Shown one piece after another: positions 1-10,910 of a stretch of 64,000 nt of DNA. Source of the DNA: Rhynochetos jubatus (taxonomy: Eukaryota > Chordata > Aves > Eurypygiformes > Rhynochetidae). Below the pieces are notes generated by a model that was not told the origin of the DNA, did no database searches, and saw nothing but the letters and a program-made list of their open reading frames with translations. The position numbers and the translations under genes are program-made. How positions within the stretch are numbered: position 1 is the stretch's first letter; every line of letters starts with the position of its first letter. The stretch covers positions 9,936,001 through 10,000,000 of the forward strand of contig CM050666.1 in the NCBI GenBank assembly GCA_027574665.1. The letters are read 5' to 3'.

Positions 1-1230
1 AGGAGTGTCTGCACCCTGGGGAAGCAAGGAGGGGAGCAGAAGGTCTGCCTTCTTAAACTTAAGCCCCCAACATTTTATTCAGCCGCACCAACTCTCATTG
101 CTGTTTTTACAGCCTTCTTCGTGAGCTCGACACAATGAGGCTATGATCCGTGTCCGCAGAGCATGCCGATCACAGGAAACCCTGGCTATTAATTTAGGTC
201 AGTAGCAGAGCCAACTGAATTGGAGCAGATGGGTGTGACAGAGGGAGGCAGGCTGAGTGCCACTGGAGTGAGGGACTGCCAGTGCTGTGGCAAAGCATCC
301 CGGGACCTCGCTAAGATGGGACTGTCCCACTGCAGGCCCTGCCACAGGAGGGAAGGGAGTACTCCTTCGGGAATTAGGCACAGATTCCCAAAGTGCCAGG
401 AACAGAGCTGGAGCTGAGTGTTGCCATGCAATTTTCTTGATTACCACTTCAGTGTCCTAGCATTGTCTGTTTGGCAGCCGAGGTTTTTAAGACATGAACC
501 TTGGCAGCTGTGAGCTGAACAGCTCAGTGCTTTCAACGAAGTTCGAGGGAGCACCAGGCTGGAGAGGCTTTCTCCATCAGCAGGTCTCATCCCATGCATC
601 CCAGGCACCCACCCCTACAGATTTATCAAGCTTCATATTAAAACTGCATTGGCTGGCTGAGGTTTGCTATGTCCCTGATTTTTACCCACTACTGCTCTGC
701 CAGGACTGTTCCAGAAGCTCATTCCACTGGTGTGAAACTGTTTAATTTCCACTCACGCTTATGTCAACATTGCCTGGTAGCTGTTTCCCTTCTTTCTATT
801 TATCCTTCTAGAAATTGTCACTCAGCCCCATTCCCAGACCTGTGTGGTCCTCCTTCAGCTGGAAAAGCAGGGGAAAAGGAGATTGTTATGGGAAGCACTG
901 GAGCAATAAAATCGGTGGTGTGGTAAGATGTGTATGAGGAGCGAGCCCCACAAGGACACACACTTGGAGCGCTGGTGGCAGGCAGGGCTGGGGGAGGGGG
1001 TTGTCCAAGGAAAAGGGGTCATCTGTCCTCCCCAGGTCAAGCCACCTCATGCTTGGCCTCAAACCAGCCATTTCTGCCTGGGGCCTAAGGATGCTCTGCA
1101 TGACTGCAGCCAGGAGGATAAATAAGGCAAGCTTGGTCAGAAGGAGAATTACTACAATATTTTCTTTCATGAGGGATATAGAGTGCCTGAGCTGGACTTG
1201 AAGCGCAGAACTGTATTCACCAGTTGTCGA
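1..1230. other. Non-coding stretch, no gene recognised
   Basis: Mixed-composition single-copy-looking DNA. The open frames here are all under 100 codons, overlap each other on both strands and show no domain, signal peptide or paired splice sites. I see no repeat that I can name. It could be intergenic or intronic. Confidence 0.6.
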
Positions 1231-1234
1231 CTAT

Positions 1235-1385
1235 GTGGCCTGGGGAATGCCACATTTCAGCCGCTTTGTCCCCATCTGTGAAAAACAGGATAATAATAGC
1301 CAGTCACCTCTCCCCAGGGTATCATAAGGGTCAACGTCTGTAAAGGGTGTGGACCATTTAAAGAAAAAAAGAAATGCTAAGTATC
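1235..1385 (+). repeat. MIR-like SINE fragment
   Basis: The order of landmarks follows the MIR consensus on the plus strand. A 'tatgtggcctgggga' segment matches the 'tgtgtgaccttgggca' core. A 'tccccatctgtgaaaaacag' segment matches the 'tcctcatctgtaaaatgg' segment. 'gataataatag' and 'gtatcataagggtcaacg' follow, then a 'gtctgtaaagggtgtgga' stretch, and a tail 'gctaagtatcattattatt' matches the MIR 3' end. It is diverged, as expected for an ancient amniote SINE, and no target-site duplication can be seen. Confidence 0.72.
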
Positions 1386-1394
1386 ATTATTATT

Positions 1395-1440
1395 AATCTT
1401 CCTGTGCCTCGGTTCCCCATTTGTAAACTCTCATCTAGTA
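1395..1440 (+). repeat. Second, partial MIR-core-like fragment
   Basis: Immediately downstream of the first MIR-like copy, 'ctgtgcctcggttccccatt' followed by 'tgtaaact' matches the MIR core 'ctgtgcctcagtttcctcat' and 'ctgtaaaat'. Only this core is recognisable, and the expected 'ggataata' continuation is absent. It may be a second insertion or a rearranged piece of the first. Confidence 0.5.
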
Positions 1441-2049
1441 CATTTTGACTCCCATTTCCTCATGGAGCTCTGCCCAAGGAGGCCTCTGTTGGAGATGAGC
1501 GCTCCAGCTTCTGCCACTTGTAACCATGGCCAACTTGCAGAAGACTCTGGGAAGAGCTGAGACCAAAGTTTTGATGTTTTGGGGCATTTAATCCTATTTA
1601 TGAAGCAGATTATTATTGTTATGTGTTCATGTCAGTGTTGAAGAAGAAAACAAAGGTGCAGACCACAGGCTGGTGTCCCCTGATATCTTCTCTGATCACG
1701 GGACCTCCCTTTCACATGTCCTGAGAAGTCCAACTCCTCCTTCTTTTTGAGATTTACACTTTCTGGTGTCAAGTTTATGGCCTTTACCCATTTGCTTTAA
1801 GCCCATGCACGGTGTAACTGTTGACATCTGAACTGATTTCCAAGACAGAGCTGCAAGTGGTCTTGTAAACAGTTGTCGGCAACAGTTGTAATTAAAGAGT
1901 ATAGAGTGCAAACACAAACCACAATAGCAGCCTGTAGGAGTTACACTGCTGTATCAGCTTTAATGTGGAGAAGCCCTTAGGGCCGTATCAGTGCTTACAA
2001 TGCTTGTTGCTGGTTTCCCCTCCTCCCTCCACTCTTCTGAAAGGGACAC

Positions 2050-2100
2050 AACAAAAAGAAAAAGAAAAAAACCCTCAAAACCAAAAACAAAACCAAAAAA
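2050..2100. repeat. A-rich low-complexity tract
   Basis: About 50 bases made almost wholly of A with scattered C and G, in AAAAAG and AAAAC-type units. It could be the decayed tail of a retroposed sequence on the plus strand, but nothing recognisable lies upstream. Confidence 0.7.
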
Positions 2101-3846
2101 GCTACCAAACCTTTTCCTTAGGGAAAGCCAAGGAGTTGGTGGTGTGAGAAGTGCCATGTGCCTGTTTCACAGTGCCTCGTAAGGTCCTTCTGCAACACAG
2201 ATGGGACAGAGCTGATTCATCTTGCTTCCACTAAAGGACTCCCAGGGCAAGAATGTCCATGTGGACCCTGTGCATCAGGCATCTCAGTGGGGTCGGAGGT
2301 GGAACAAGCTGAAGGGGGTCAAGACATGTGAGGTGATTGCTAGGGATAGATCTGCTGGCCCCAAAATCCTGGATAGGTGGTTGCAGCAGAGATTGCCTAC
2401 ACCAGGAATTAGTTGCAGGTTAGTTTATTTTACATTAAAATAACCCATGTCCATCAGTTTGTTCTATCTGATGTGGATCATTTGATGTTTTAGTGCATGC
2501 TATTAAACACCCTCTGGAAGTGGGTCTGCTGAAATCCGCCTGCAGCAGGAATGAAGCCGATCCCCAAACAGCTGTTGAACCTCTGCCAGCCCCTAAGGAG
2601 AGCCCACAGCCTTTTGCTAGCCAGCTGGAAGCAGTGCTCTGGTCACCTGTGTGGTCCCTCCTGCTGCAAGGGCTCCCAGAATGGGTGTCACTTTTCCATT
2701 TAAAAGGAAGTTCTCAAGCAGCTGTGGGTCTTTCTGTGTCCTAGTTCTGTGCTCAGATCCTGGGTGATGTTCCTTGCTGAGAGTGGACTCAGCGAGCCTT
2801 GTCGACAAGCAAATGCATCTGGTGTGGTTGGGAGCACAGCCAAAGTGCTGTGGGAAAGCAAAGGGGTTTGATCTACATGGTAAGAATAGGAAGGGTAATA
2901 ACAGGATTTCTGGGACTACCTGGGCTGTGGGAACTAGGAATACTCCTGTGCTGGCAGACGACTTCAGTATGTGTTATCCTCTCCTGAGTCCTGGTTTCCT
3001 AGGAATGCAATGCATCCCTACTTTGAACCAGATCAAAATGTGAAGCTGATTTTCAGATGCTTCACAGGGATTTAGTTTTTGATCTGTTATTGCTGAGTTC
3101 TGTTTATTTTTGCAGTGCCTCCCCATCTTCTCTTTGTTTCCCAGCTGGTTTCTTATATGTGGTTCAAAAAAAATGACTTGGAAGATTAAGGGAGTGCCTT
3201 GTAGAGTGGGTAATTTCACCCACCCCTGCAGTGACATATCCTTCAGGAAAGCTGAGGTGAACCTTATCTGCTAGCAGCAGCACACTTGAGGTAGGAAACC
3301 ATCTCTGAGCCACTGGGTCAGAAGGATAAGAAGCGCAAGGCAAAGGGAGGACAGGAGACTTCATGAGATATAAGCCTTTGGATGGAAAGCTGAGTGAAGC
3401 CATGGGTTTGTCGTTGGACACTGATTTGTGTGTCTGCTTTATGCCGCTGTAAGGATGTGCAATTTTGCTTCTGCACTTTTCTTAAAATATAGTTATCGTC
3501 TTTGCAGTTGGGTCAAAGCGTGGGGAAAGGTTTTGTGGGTTTCAAGTCTGTGTGCTTATCTGCCTCACCCAAAGCCTGACTGCTCTCTTACAGTAAAATA
3601 AGCCCTGTATCTGGTAAACTGCGTGTCACTTCAGTTCTCCCCAATCCCTCCTCGCTCTCTTAATCCAGCACAGTTGTTTTTCTTGAGCTTGGCTTGTTTG
3701 TCAAGTGAAGCATCATACATTGCCTGGAGCCAGGATGAACCTCTTGAAACCCAATAGTTTGCATGCTGCTTCTTTGGAAAGCTCAATTTACTTAGGATGA
3801 GTTATTCTGAAGTAATATTTTCTTTCCTGTTTATTTTTCCTGACAG

Positions 3847-3895
3847 AGCTTCTGCTTCCCCCATGCCCAGTCACATTAAACCATTTATGCACAAA
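3847..3895 (+). other. Weak candidate exon, 49 bases
   Basis: A pyrimidine-rich stretch ending 'tttttcctgacag' precedes the segment, and AAA|GTAAGC follows it. The reading frame starting at the second base is open for all 16 codons (ASASPMPSHIKPFMHK); a second frame is open too. I recognise no protein. Segments this short with splice-like ends arise by chance many times in 64 kb, so this is recorded only because it fits in phase with three similar plus-strand segments. Confidence 0.15.
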
Positions 3896-4794
3896 GTAAG
3901 CAGTTTGGGTTTGCCCTTATGACACTACTGGAACCAGTTGTTTATTCCTATCATGATTCTGACAGCAAGTGCTTTAGCAAAAGAAATTATAAACTACACA
4001 CTGCAGCTACTACATATCAGTGCAGAGTTGTAAGTGAAATCACATCCTCATTTTAGGTTAATGGTCTGATATATGAACACTGAAAGCTCTCTGAGTTTCA
4101 TCTTGTGAAATGCTGCAGTGTCCAGAGCAAGGTGCATGTCTGAAGGAGACCCACCTCCTTTTCAGAAGAGCCATCAGCTCTGCAGTGGTGTGTCTTTCCA
4201 AAGAGGCTGATGAGGGTGGTGTCACCACTGAACAAAACCACAAGCCACACCCAGGTGGAAAAGACAAGCAAACCTTGAAATCCAACCAATTTATGCCTTT
4301 CTTTCAGGACTCACTTCCATGGGCTGCAAAGAATCATTTACTCCTTACTGCAAGTGGTGTTTGAAGCATCCTTCAAACATTAGTTTCATTTCACTTCCAC
4401 AACACTAGAAATAACTGGAACACAAAGCTTCTTTCTGAACAATATGTGGGGTTTATTTTTCTAGACTGCCATATCCAAATGTCTCTTCAATCTATTATCT
4501 CTTAATACCTAAGCTAAACGTTACTCATGGGACTATCTTTTTTTTTTGTTTGTTTTGTCCTGAAGGCAATCCCTGTTATGCCACAGCATGGAAACCAACT
4601 GGGAAAGTAATGTATGCAAATTACATGTACTTTTCTGGTTGAATCACATTCCCTCCACTCATGGTAATGAGTCACTTGGCATAAAGTGGACTGTTACTAT
4701 GAATGGAGGGAGCACATCAGGTCTCTGCTTCTCAAGAATTACTTCCACTTGCTGAATCTCATCTGGGCCTGGAACCACAAGGGGTGAGACTCTG

Positions 4795-4880
4795 CTGTCA
4801 ACTGCTCTGTGCTTGAGGGACTGTAGTTACTCAGATTTTCACTGGTATAGCAGGCAAGAATTGGTCCCAGACTCTTGTTA
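4795..4880 (+). repeat. Fragment of ancient sauropsid-type interspersed repeat
   Basis: The segment around 'actgtagttactcagatttt', 'cactggtatagcagg' and 'aagaattggtccc' matches a pattern that is common, from memory, in turtle, crocodile and bird DNA: 'gatttacactggtgtaagtg' followed by 'agatcagaatctggccc'. I cannot assign a family name with certainty. The same pattern occurs near 8.4, 9.8, 10.8, 28.3, 54.6 and 56.6 kb. Confidence 0.45.
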
Positions 4881-5394
4881 ACCTTTGATGGTAAGGATGT
4901 TGGTTATGGGCAGTCATCAAAGCTGTCTCACCCAGCTCCCACATACTGGCCACATAGCCTTTTCCCCCATAGTAATACTGAGACTAAACCAAGAACTGTC
5001 CTCAGTGAAGAGGAAGGCAGAATTGAGTCCCATCCCATATGCGGTGTCTGAGAAGTTGACTGCTCCAAATGCAGACTGTCTGGCTGAGGGACTGACTCCT
5101 GGTGAGTCAGCTGCCGTCTCAAAACTGCTCCTGTTTGTATCTCAGCACTGGAACAGAGCAACATAAATCAAATTATCACTATGGAAAATCTTATTTTCTT
5201 GGGGGTTTTTCCTATATATAGCAATTAATGACAAGATGGTGAGTTCTGGTGCTTAGACCAAAGGCATGGGTGTCAGAGAGCTCGGATTTCCTGCTCACAG
5301 CTTCATATGCACTACAGCAAAAGAAACTCCCATGGGCGTGACATGCTATGCCTTCCCTGACCTTACATAGGCTTACATTACTTTTTCTTCACTA

Positions 5395-5535
5395 GAATGC
5401 ATAATTCTTATTTATTTATTGTAATGGAAACAGACAACCGGCATTGAAATATTATGACACCGCTGATTGATAGTCGAATGTCAATTGCAATGTCACTTTC
5501 TTACGAGAACGACTATCCCAAATTACAAGGGTAGT
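5395..5535. promoter_or_regulatory. Candidate conserved non-coding element
   Basis: AT-rich island with intact CpGs in a CpG-poor setting ('acaaccggcattg', 'acaccgctgattgatagtcg', 'cttacgagaacgactatccc'). A 'ctgattgat' match to PBX/MEIS-type sites and the direct repeat AATGTCA-attgc-AATGTCA are present. Retained CpGs and clustered motifs suggest constraint, but conservation cannot be measured from a single sequence. Confidence 0.3.
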
Positions 5536-6179
5536 GAATTGGAAAGCATCCTTTAGAAAGATGCCTAATCTCATTTTTAAAGCTCCAAGTGATGGTGAGC
5601 CCCCTATCTTGTCAAGTAAGGTCTTTAATTGCCCTTACCGCTCGGATAGTGCATCTTATTTCAAGGGTTTTTTTAATCTAATGGCATTGACTTGCTGGGT
5701 GACCTTGGATGAGAAGGGATGGATCAGTTGTTTAAGGCTAAATTGATCTTGGAATTTATGTAGTAATATACCCACTCTGGAAAGTCTCCAGGGTTGTTTT
5801 AAATGGGTGAACCCTGGATGGGGTTTCAAGCTCAGTTCTAATTTTTACATGTGCTTTGTGGGTATCGCTTTGCATTATCATTAGCCTAGGGTTTAAATTT
5901 TGTTAGGCAGGTGGTCTGGGCTCAGTCTGTGCAATGGCAGGTAAGACACTTGATCAGGCCTGTGTCCTTTCTGTGGCAATATTGCTTCCTGACTTTTATA
6001 AGGAGCAGTGAGGATGAACTTCTATGTGCCTTTGAAGCTGTGATGCCATGGTATAAGCGAGCCTGCAAGCACCAAAGAGAATAAATACCATAGTTATGGT
6101 TTCACCAAAGCTGTACACTGGTTAGAGTACCTGATGAGAAGTAAGTACAGTCTGAGTGACAGCCCAGGTGAACCGTCAC

Positions 6180-6790
6180 ACATCTGTCAGCACAGTAGCA
6201 TTTAACTAATTAGGAGATAAATGACAGTGCCATTAAGAGTATATTGAGACCAGTGAAAAATGTTCTGATGTTGATAGAAATCACATAAAATAACAGTCAC
6301 TGAAACAGCTTGTCAGGTCTACACTGTTTTCAGCATGTTACTTAACGTGGGGGAGCCCCTAAGCTTTAAAGAAACATCTCTACCCTGATCTAGACAAATT
6401 ACCTTTGTACCTTGATCTAAACAAACTCTGATCTCTCCTCTGCCATTGAACTCACCTTGTCTGAAACCTAATCTGACTACTTTATTCTACCTCTGTACTG
6501 GGAATTCGCTCTATCATTAGCATTTCAATCTATTTAATTCACTGAGGGTCGCTGAGCAATGTAACCGAATCCATGCTAAGCTACCACTGGCAATTTAGCT
6601 GTCAGATAGTCTCACCTTCTATTTTTAGTTGCAGTCATATTCCTTGCTTAAGGGGGTGCACACTGAATTTCTGGATTAGCTTCCCCCGACCCCTCTATTG
6701 TATCGCTGTCAGTCATCTTTAAGTTAGAGTCCTCTTTACATTGTTCTATTATGCTAATTACAGCTTGTCAATGATATGGACAGTGTTCTT
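6180..6790. promoter_or_regulatory. AT-rich candidate regulatory region
   Basis: Several homeodomain-type ATTA/TAAT cores and related words lie in low-repeat DNA: 'taactaattaggagataaat' near 6205, 'tctatttaattcactgagg' near 6535, and 'attatgctaattacagcttg' near 6750. There is no coding frame. It reads like enhancer DNA, but the call rests on composition and motifs only. Confidence 0.25.
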
Positions 6791-7739
6791 GGACACTTTG
6801 TCTACAGGCCAGTAACTCTGGGAGGAAGCCCTTGCGTTTAGAGCCTCAAGGATTCTGTGTTACTGCAGTGAAGAAAGCCTTTGCTAAAACCAGCTTTTTA
6901 AATTGCAAATCCAACACCTCCAAAATCTTAAGACCTAATGTTTTAGGCTGGATGGTCAGCCTCACCTTTAGCTCTCCATAAGGTACTCTATAGTGCCAGA
7001 TCCTCGGTGCTTGGGTAGGGTGGGAATAGCATTGCCAAGGTTCAGACTTTCAGAGGTGGGGACTTAGGGTAAGACATGCAGCTGTACCCTTTCTTTCTAA
7101 AGAATTATTTAAAGCAGCTGTGCTCCCTGGCCTTCTATGTCTGTCACTTCCTTTCTCCTGTGCAGATTCCACTGCACCTTATTTTTGTATTTATTTTCTC
7201 CTGCCACACCACTCTCCTCAGGCTCTGTGTTCTAATGACCTTCTTAGCAAGCACAAATCCTGTGGCACATATTTAGTTTTGAACCAGCTTATGGCTCTTC
7301 TTAGGTGCAATTCAGGGCAGGAAGCAATTTGTTCTTGTTAACAAAGCTGTGTATCCTTGCACGCTCTGCCCATGATAGCTAGTTTGGTTGCCTGTTGAAC
7401 CTGCTTTAGCTCTGTATTTGAGTCATCTTGAAGTGTAATTCAAAAATTAAACAGACAAGGTTAAACCATGTGTATATAGGCAGAAATCAGGCTTTACTGG
7501 GAGGAAAACAGTCAGGCTACACATTTATATTGTAAAATTAATCGGTAAGTTTACTAAATTCTATTATTTCTCTGATTATTTCTGTTGCACTTTGGACACC
7601 AGATTTCTTTTTTCACCTTCTCCAATGTAAGCCTGGGGCAAACTTCTCTGAAGTCAATAGATTCAGCTTAATGGGAAAGTGAGAGAGCCTTTTAGGGTAA
7701 ATGCACGAAGGTGGTAGCAGAATATTTGACTATAAGGTC

Positions 7740-7840
7740 TGAGCTGTGGCTTCACTAGCTCTGTTGCTGATCTGCCCTGTGACTTTGTGGTCCCTTTATA
7801 TCTCTTACCTTTTTCAGGCTTCAGCTACTATCCCACCTTC
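7740..7840 (+). repeat. Possible MIR-like fragment
   Basis: 'gctgatctgccctgtgactt' followed by 'tgtggtcccttt' and 'cttacctttttcaggcttca' follows the plus-strand MIR core (tgtgtgaccttgggcaagtc, then cttaacctctctgagcctca). The match is weak and no 3' part is visible. If the call is right, the splice-acceptor-like sequence at 7816-7817 lies inside the MIR core. Confidence 0.4.
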
Positions 7841-7957
7841 GAGTCCTCATGCCATCTGCTATAATGGGTGCTCAGCGCACGCACCAGTGAGCCCTGGTCT
7901 GAGCTGGGCGAGCAGCGTGAAGCTGAGCAAGGCTGCTCTGGGGGTTGATGCTCAGAG
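7818..7957 (+). other. Weak candidate exon, 140 bases
   Basis: The acceptor-like 'ctcttacctttttcag' ends at 7817 and the donor-like CAGAG|GTAAGC starts at 7958. One frame is open across the segment (starts ASATIPPSS, 46 codons plus two bases), and the stop lies within the donor. I recognise no domain. It overlaps the possible MIR fragment, so it may be an exonised SINE or chance. A second donor, AAG|GTGAGT, lies at 8045, but that longer version has a stop. Confidence 0.15.
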
Positions 7958-8404
7958 GTAAGCGATACAAGACTGCCTGGCTTCCTCTGATTCCAGCTCT
8001 ACCTGCCACTGAGCAAATATTTTCCTGTGCAAGAGCTGTGCCAAGGTGAGTAAAGAGCTGTGGCTGCTCCCTAGGAGGATCACTACTGGGGATGAAACTG
8101 GAGCATTCATCGGGAGCGATGTAATATCCAATTCAGATTGCTGATGAATACATCCTGACTTTGGGCACATACCTCCTGTTAATACTAATGGGAATGTCAC
8201 ACATGAATGCTGGAGAATATTGCCCATTATTTTTGGTCCCAGAGCTCTGAGCTGAGAGATTCCCTGAGAAAAATGGCCATTTGCTCGATGTTGCAGACTG
8301 CAATTCATTATATACAGTGCATGGTGACTGTTATTTACCTTACAGAACTGTAATGTGATAAGGAGTCTGTGTAAGCCACTTAATGGTCTGTCTACCTTAA
8401 AGAA

Positions 8405-8500
8405 AATGTGGACCTGATCAGCTTCTGATTTATGCCACTTTCATCCCAGTGCAACTCTTTTGGCTTCAGTGGTGTTATCCCTGATTTATGCTAGTCTTAG
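8405..8500 (+). repeat. Fragment of ancient sauropsid-type interspersed repeat
   Basis: The best copy of the family in the window. 'gcttctgatttatgccactt', 'cagtgcaactc', 'ttggcttcagtggtgttat' and 'ccctgatttatgctagtc' match the remembered pattern 'gatttacaccagtgtaac ... ttgacttcaatggagttac ... ctgatttacaccagtg'. The near-palindromic layout is typical of this family. Family name unresolved. Confidence 0.55.
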
Positions 8501-9673
8501 TTGGACTTCATGAGTTTATGTACTTTATATGACTCATGTACGCAAGGAAAATGTAGTCTAATAAAATACCTGGCTGTGCATCGTGGCTGCAGGTTCTTTG
8601 CAGAACTGTTAACAGGGGTACTACAAAACCATGTTCTGCTCCTCTGCAGTGCCTATATATTTCAAGGGTTTATATCCCATATCTATAGAGATGTAACTTA
8701 ACAATCTCATACTTGACTAATGTGCTGCCTTCTTGGCACGGTGGAGAGTTAGAGCTAGACAGCAGGCACGCTAAACCTGTAGGATGAGAATAAGAATTTG
8801 ACTGTGGTAATTGGGGTATTTTTATTTTTTACTTGGCAGATCAAGTTCCTTGCCTAAAAACAAAGACCTTCCCACAGATTATGTCCTTTCACTCTGAAAC
8901 CAGCTGTTCTTATCTCGATTGTCTTGCTGCATCAGCACGTATCTTATGGCTTAAGGGTAGGAAAACAGTCGGTTTATGATGTTTATATTGCAGTAACAGC
9001 CAGGACACATAGTCTTAGAGGAAGGACTCCTTGTTCTAAAAAAATATGTAAACAGACCAGGAAACAGCTCTCTGGCCCGATAATCCTGTGCTTCCGTTAA
9101 TGATGGCTTCTCTGATCAACAAGACAACTTTCATCACCTGGCCTTGCCTGCAAGGGAAGGGATCTTTCCTCAAGTATCTGGTGCTGGAACATCAATTGGA
9201 GCTTTGATGAAGTTGTTGGAGAGAGAGCCATTACCACCGCTGGATCCCAGCTCAGCTCACCTTCTCTGGTACACCTGGTTGCTGGTGGTCAGACGTGACA
9301 TCTGAGACCATTCTGTAGTTGATCCTTGTTTCCCTCACCATCTTTCCTTATAAACTTTGCCTGCTGTCCCGTTAAGCTCTCAAGCACTTTTTCATCTAGT
9401 GAGTATGAGTGACAGGTACAGTCAGGTGTCAAATAGATGGGCTGGGTGAAGTTCTTGGGGAAAATGGCAAACCCTCTTTGGGATTTGTCCCATACTGCAG
9501 GGACAGCATACTTAAGTCCCAGAGAAGTGTGTCTTGGAGATACTAGCAAGCCTGAACTAGTATCCTAGTTTGCATAGGTTTGTGGATAGCCTTTGCTGAG
9601 CAGTGTGATGGTAAACTGAGATACTTTCATGTTTTGTTGCAGTATTTCACCAACTGCGTTGGCTGGTTCCATT

Positions 9674-9688
9674 AAAAAAAAAAAAAAA
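9674..9688. repeat. Poly-A run
   Basis: Fifteen uninterrupted A residues. No recognisable retroposon lies upstream, so the origin is unclear; it may be a simple homopolymer. Confidence 0.9.
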
Positions 9689-9799
9689 GAGAAAGCTGTT
9701 ATGTTCTTAAAATGGAAAGTGCATCTTTCTTTCCACGGTAAAAAAGCAAGTTGAAGGCTTGCTCTGCCTGTACATAGCTGTAATTTATGCTTCTGCTCT

Positions 9800-9920
9800 C
9801 ATAAGGGGTCTGCTTGCCCTTGATGCATGTGCGTAAGTCCCATTAACGTTAACAGGAGCTGAACGCAAGCATTAGCTGACACTGAATTCCCTAAATGCTG
9901 CCTTCGGTTCTAAAGCCAAG
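9800..9920. repeat. Fragment of ancient sauropsid-type interspersed repeat
   Basis: 'gtcccattaacgttaacagg' followed by 'agctgaacgcaagcatt' matches the 'cccattgacttcaatgggag' and 'ctgaatgcaagtgctt' segment of the family, with the central near-palindrome eroded to 'taacgttaac'. Boundaries are uncertain. Confidence 0.45.
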
Positions 9921-10364
9921 ATTTGGTCCCTGCCTCTGCAGCTAATCAGCTCCTCGGTGCCCAGAACTGCTCCCCCTCCTCTCTGGGCACACAGCAGCCA
10001 AACAAGGCTTTTGTTAGGGCTGGGGCACTACAGTCGTCCTCCCTCCTGTTACGCAGGCTGAGCGCTGTGCACAGGGGTGGTTGGTGGGAGGTGTCTGGCT
10101 TCCTCAGAAAAGCACCGACTGCACCAGAGCAGGGGAAGAGATTCATCAGCAAGGGATGTTTTCTGCTTAGCTGACACTGTAATGAGCTCAAGTCCCTGGG
10201 TGGAGAAAAGAGGGGTGACAGGAGGAGATGGGGAGAGGGGAGGGGAACAACTTGTTTCAGGCAACAAATCAGTTGCTAACTCTGATCCAAAGCCATTTGC
10301 ATAGATGATGTTGGCCTGGGGTGGGTTGGAAATATAAGGCATTCTGTAGACAGCTGCCCAAGGG

Positions 10365-10450
10365 AATGCTAATTAGCTGGCAGGCAATTAATAATTAATC
10401 AGACTTTTGTTCATTGTGAAGACAGTGTTTTCTTTGGCAGCTTCATAATG
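10365..10450. promoter_or_regulatory. Candidate conserved non-coding element
   Basis: Compact AT-rich island holding 'ctaattagctgg' and 'caattaataattaatcag', i.e. several adjacent homeodomain cores, directly next to a GC-mixed repeat-free flank. Suggestive only. Confidence 0.28.
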
Positions 10451-10837
10451 TTCTGAGTTTGCCTTGCTTTTCTTTCACAGGCTGATATCATCGTGCTGGA
10501 ACTGGGTTTTGCAGCGACATGCTTCTCCCTCCCTCTGGCATCCAGCTCACCCTGTCCACATGTGCAGCCCAGGCCACGACCTCGGCACTTGGCTGGGCTC
10601 TGACGGCCCATTTAACAGTCAAAGGCTGGAAAGGGAGTTGCTGGCGTGCTATTTTTAGCCAGCTGGACAGTTAAATAACTCAGACGCAGACACACACACA
10701 GTGGTCTGGGCTGTGCCTGAGATTTGAGAGGGGAGGAGAGCACTGAATTGCCCCTGCTAGGCTTGCTTGACCTTATGAAGCATGGGTTCCCAGGCTCTTT
10801 AACACCAACAGAAAACGACAACCAAGCCTCCAGGAGC

Positions 10838-10910
10838 GAAATCCCTGCCCTACTGATGTTGGTGGGATTCCTGGCCCTGACTGTGATGGAGCCTGGATCA
10901 CCCTTAGCTG
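10838..10910. repeat. Fragment of ancient sauropsid-type interspersed repeat
   Basis: 'cgaaatccctgccctactga', 'tgttggtgggattcctggc' and 'cctgactgtgatggagcctg' followed by 'gatcacc' follow the remembered inverted-repeat layout 'aaatcctggccccattgac ... caatgggg ccaggattt', with substitutions. Confidence 0.5.

Larger units (their letters stand above)
1445..4790. other. Non-coding stretch, no gene recognised
   Basis: Single-copy-looking sequence with no repeat I can name apart from an A-rich tract at 2050-2100. Short frames occur on both strands without domains. The only item with exon-like borders is the 49-base segment at 3847-3895, listed separately. Confidence 0.55.
4885..7740. other. Non-coding stretch with AT-rich candidate regulatory islands
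   Basis: No gene recognised. It includes the two AT-rich, motif-rich islands at 5395-5535 and 6180-6790, listed separately. Short frames, such as those at 5534-5746 and 7076-7341, have no domain, and no paired splice sites support them. Confidence 0.5.

Noticed and set aside
5680-5720. Possible MIR core ('cttgctgggtgaccttggat')
   Set aside because: Only about 20 bases match and nothing on either side continues the element.
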